A DNA stretch of 12,847 bases from Methylocystaceae bacterium (GTDB taxonomy: Bacteria; Pseudomonadota; Alphaproteobacteria; Rhizobiales; Beijerinckiaceae), in NCBI GenBank assembly GCA_003152255.1, contig PLZT01000633.1, positions 1 through 12,847 of the forward strand, written 5' to 3'. The first letter of the stretch is position 1; the number at the start of each line of letters is the position of its first letter. Positions 11,401 through 12,847 of this stretch are shown piece after piece. The translations under genes and the position numbers were made by a program. The notes beneath the pieces are model-generated. The model ran no database searches and was not told where the DNA came from. It saw only the letters and a list, made by a program, of their open reading frames with translations.

Positions 11401-11549
11401 GGGTGGCTAATATCAAGGTCTTTCCGCTCGCCATCCTTGTAGAGACAGCCGCCAGTGAGCGCGACGTGACAACCGGCTTGCGGGCAAATGTCCTCGATAA
11501 TCCTGCACAACTCTATGGCTTCTTCCTGCGTCCAAACGTCGTCTCTCAT
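11397..11549 (-). CDS. 50-aa protein with a bare nucleotidyltransferase signature, possibly truncated
   Basis: ATG 11549 has AAGGA seven bases upstream; an in-frame ATG at 11555 is too near. After one amphipathic helix (WTQEEAIELCRIIEDICPQA) comes GCHVALTGGCLYKDGERK followed by DLDI. This fits the nucleotidyltransferase-fold signature (hydrophobic-Gly-Gly, about nine residues, Asp-x-Asp) closely: Gly33, Gly34, Asp44, Asp46. The protein stops four residues after DLDI, far short of the usual domain with a third carboxylate. It is probably a remnant or a noncatalytic module. The stop overlaps the next gene (ATGA), so it is the likely head of the minus-strand operon. Its promoter would lie beside the attachment site. 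Confidence 0.6.
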   Translation of the reverse strand: MRDDVWTQEEAIELCRIIEDICPQAGCHVALTGGCLYKDGERKDLDISHP

Positions 11550-11576
11550 TGTCATATCCTTGGTGGGTTATGGAGT

Positions 11577-11595
11577 AGCACCGCACAAGCACCGG
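11577..11595 (+). repeat. Left arm-type repeat pair of the candidate attachment site
   Basis: AGCACCG occurs at 11577-11583 and 11588-11594, 11 bp apart (one helical turn). The same motif pair recurs right of the tRNA core. Tandem short repeats either side of a tRNA core are typical integrase arm-binding sites; a partly matching inverse copy (CGGTGCC) lies at 11618-11624. Confidence 0.55.
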
Positions 11596-11679
11596 CTCCC
11601 GTGAACAGGGAAAGAACGGTGCCTAGCGATCGGCGTTGGAAACGCCTTAATTTCATTGAATTTCATCGTGGAGAAACCG

Positions 11680-11724
11680 CTCATAACGGTCTGGTTGGGG
11701 GTTCGAGTCCCTCCCGGCCTACCA
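11680..11724 (+). other. 3' half of a CAU-anticodon tRNA: candidate attP core
   Basis: The sequence fits a tRNA from the anticodon loop to the 3' end. It has the loop CTCATAA (anticodon CAT at 11682-11684), the anticodon stem 3' strand CGGTC, variable TGGTT, T-stem GGGGG, loop TTCGAGT, CCCTC, acceptor strand CCGGCCT, A and CCA. The T-stem pairs with one G-U. No matching 5' acceptor strand (AGGCCGG followed by a D-arm) lies upstream. A 3' tRNA half is the usual core by which a tyrosine integrase restores its target tRNA on insertion. tRNA-Met or tRNA-Ile(CAU) is the likely host gene. Confidence 0.75.
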
Positions 11725-11728
11725 TTTT

Positions 11729-11741
11729 CAAGATGCTGATT
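11729..11741 (-). promoter_or_regulatory. IHF-like site next to the attachment core
   Basis: Read on the minus strand, AATCAGCATCTTG matches the IHF consensus WATCAANNNNTTR at 8 of 9 defined positions. It lies five bases after the tRNA CCA, in an AT-rich stretch (11725-11796). IHF bends attP DNA in many phage integration complexes. Confidence 0.45.
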
Positions 11742-11796
11742 CATCGTCATATTCCCATATTTTTACAGATAAGCAAAGAGCCATTTATCTATTTTT

Positions 11797-11816
11797 AGCA
11801 CCGCCTAAAGCACCGG
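11797..11816 (+). repeat. Right arm-type repeat pair of the candidate attachment site
   Basis: AGCACCG occurs at 11797-11803 and 11809-11815, 12 bp apart, in the same orientation and same local pattern (AGCACCGC then AGCACCGG) as the left pair. The left and right pairs lie about 85 and 73 bases from the tRNA core. Confidence 0.55.
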
Positions 11817-11819
11817 TTG

Positions 11820-12176
11820 CTATTGGATGGTGCCGGGTTCAAAAACCTTAATCCCCGCCGATTTCGCCCTTCGCACCATATCGGCTGTCCCTCGTCCACC
11901 AGGAAACGCCAAAACAAGATCAGGCTTATGCTCATCAAGCATCTTTTGATTGCGCATCGGCCCGGCGGCTTTTCCATGCGTTTTCCAATCGGCTGGTTCA
12001 TGGATTAGGTGCATAGGACGGCGCTCAAACGCCCAATCATAGGCCAGCCTGTCAGCTCCAGCACCCCCGCCTTCGATTATTGTAATATGGCCATGTTTTA
12101 TGGATAATTCGTCGAGATAATAATAAAGGGTAGCACGATCACTGAACAGCCTTCCGCCGCATACCAAAACCCGCAT
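11820..12176 (-). CDS. DUF2493 / YspA-type SLOG-fold protein, 118 aa
   Basis: The product matches the SLOG family closely: MRVLVCGGRLFSDRATLYYY at the start, GGGAGADRLAYDWA in the middle, ADWKTHGKAAGPMRNQKML, and LAFPGGRGTADMVRRAKSAG near the end. SLOG domains are Rossmannoid and bind nucleotides or their derivatives. Phage copies are frequent, with unknown role. I chose ATG 12176, with GGAGG five bases upstream; a GTG one codon earlier is possible. It is 15 bases after the HNH gene and ends four bases before the right arm repeat. It may be a sensor or nucleotide-processing protein. Confidence 0.85.
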   Translation of the reverse strand: MRVLVCGGRLFSDRATLYYYLDELSIKHGHITIIEGGGAGADRLAYDWAFERRPMHLIHEPADWKTHGKAAGPMRNQKMLDEHKPDLVLAFPGGRGTADMVRRAKSAGIKVFEPGTIQ

Positions 12177-12191
12177 CACTTCCTCCCTATT

Positions 12192-12641
12192 TTATCTCGT
12201 TACCCCGAATCTGCGCTCGATAGCTGTGAGCATGTGGGTGATGGGCTGTTTCACAATCGCCGGCTCTTTCTTGCTCGAAGGGAGCGGCGCGGACTCGATT
12301 TTCTTCGTCGGCTCTGGCGTCAGACCGTGGCCTTTCTTGGCGATCCGATCAGCTTTGGCCGCTATCTTCCGCTCCGCCGCTGATTTGACCTCGTGCGGTA
12401 GCCGCAACACGGGCTGCATATTGGATTCTCGATTCTCGCCGCCGTCTTCGACCCTCACGATATGATCGAGGTCGAATTTCTGGCCGTCCGCGATGATGAT
12501 CGATGTCAAGGCGCATTTGTTGCCGAAGCGGCGAAGGATGCGGAGGCGGACAGGATCAGGCGGCATGGCGTCGGGATTATCCGACGACCATTCCTTCACG
12601 CTGCGGCCTTGCGCTTTGGAAATTCGGGGCGCTTTGCTCAT
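12192..12641 (-). CDS. HNH-endonuclease-like phage protein without zinc cysteines, 149 aa
   Basis: ATG 12641 overlaps the stop of the upstream gene; an open upstream extension to 12743 is a shadow. A first region (ILRRFGNKCALTS) leads to DLDHI with His60, a GGEN loop, NMQPVL with Asn74, and LPHEVKSAAE with His83. This is the order of the HNH (beta-beta-alpha metal) motif. The Cys pairs that bind structural zinc in most phage HNH proteins are absent; a single Cys43 and LPHE stand in their place. Phage HNH proteins often lie near packaging genes and nick DNA. The C-terminal part is basic and Pro/Lys-rich. Confidence 0.75.
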   Translation of the reverse strand: MSKAPRISKAQGRSVKEWSSDNPDAMPPDPVRLRILRRFGNKCALTSIIIADGQKFDLDHIVRVEDGGENRESNMQPVLRLPHEVKSAAERKIAAKADRIAKKGHGLTPEPTKKIESAPLPSSKKEPAIVKQPITHMLTAIERRFGVTR

Positions 12642-12847
12642 ATCGGCTCCGCAAGCCATGTTTCGAATTGAAGGCTCAACTCGACGAACACGGCCGCCGC
12701 GCGAGAATCCTTCGCAAGATGGGAACGCGACGCCACATTGCAAATCGCTCGCACCGCCGCAGCAGCGCTGTGTTCATCGACGACCGATACTTGATATTCG
12801 TTCTCGCGAAGGAACCGCCAAAATGCCTCACGACCGCAAAGCAACGC
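12638..12847 (-). CDS. Hypothetical protein, 3' part only (start beyond the window)
   Basis: The frame is open to the window edge, and the first in-window start-like codon is a TTG at the very end, so the gene probably begins outside. The visible 68 residues are helical and Ala-rich (VDEHSAAAAVRAICNVASRS, AAAVFVELSLQFETWLAEPI). No motif is recognised. The stop overlaps the HNH start (ATGA), giving translational coupling. Confidence 0.55.
   Translation of the reverse strand, partial: ALLCGREAFWRFLRENEYQVSVVDEHSAAAAVRAICNVASRSHLAKDSRAAAVFVELSLQFETWLAEPI

Noticed and set aside
11600..11724. Complete functional tRNA gene
   Set aside because: No 5' acceptor strand or D-arm matching the 3' half is present upstream.
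11568..11750. Minus-strand 60-codon frame beginning in the attachment region
   Set aside because: It is the antisense of the tRNA 3' half (its GGTRTPN-type peptide is a known artefact of tRNA antisense), not a gene.
11334..11798. Plus-strand frame of 154 codons over the attachment site
   Set aside because: It crosses the tRNA fragment and two coupled minus-strand genes, with no ribosome-binding site or family pattern.
1..12847. CRISPR array
   Set aside because: No regularly spaced identical repeats with unique spacers were seen; all repeats found are tandem coding, arm-type or end hairpins.

Overview
The window reads as a tightly packed temperate-phage genome segment of moderately high GC. 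The hosts that best fit are alphaproteobacteria (Hyphomicrobiales-like). This rests on gene style, codon use and the families recognised: a P22-type antirepressor N-domain protein, an M15 peptidase, a phage-lysozyme-like protein, a DUF2493/SLOG protein and an HNH protein. No host species can be named from the sequence alone. No integrase, capsid, portal, terminase or replication gene is seen inside the window.

Layout. (1) 1-1327, plus strand: the 3' part of an Ala/Gly-rich repeat protein, then two short genes, probably the end of a tail/structural operon. (2) 1339-2422: a divergent pair, a small ribbon-helix-helix repressor candidate (minus) and an antirepressor-like protein (plus), with TTGTTAG repeats near the repressor start. 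(3) 2468-4458, plus: a compact chain of very small genes, several with one membrane helix, around two peptidoglycan-hydrolase candidates (M15 peptidase and lysozyme fold). (4) 4459-6048: an apparently complete IS200/IS605 element with divergent tnpB (minus) and tnpA (plus), terminal hairpins at both ends, and a TnpB whose usual RuvC-II glutamate is replaced by glycine. (5) 6049-9092, plus: exported and lipoprotein-like small genes, a coiled-coil peptide, a leader with a strong candidate H-type pseudoknot (6756-6806), a Pro/Ala-linker protein, two papain-fold candidates, a small holin-like membrane protein, and a good intrinsic terminator (9053-9086). (6) 9116-9676, plus: a membrane-anchored coiled-coil protein and an exported His-rich protein. 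(7) 11549-9670, minus: five tightly coupled genes of mostly unknown function, the first carrying a bare nucleotidyltransferase signature. (8) 11577-11816: a candidate phage attachment site, made of the 3' half of a CAU-anticodon tRNA, an IHF-like box and paired AGCACCG repeats on both sides. (9) 12847-11820, minus: a partial unknown gene, an HNH protein and a DUF2493 protein.

How it may work together. The plus-strand block looks like a late region for cell-wall degradation and membrane disruption (muramidase, peptidase, small membrane proteins, possible spanin-like proteins), interrupted by a transposon between genes. The RHH/antirepressor pair is a plausible small regulatory switch. The attachment site keeps arm-type repeats on both sides of the tRNA core. 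That is what an unintegrated attP would show and not a prophage end, so the source may be a free or circular phage genome. Most functions given for the small genes are inference; strong family recognition applies to tnpA, tnpB, the antirepressor, the M15 peptidase and DUF2493.
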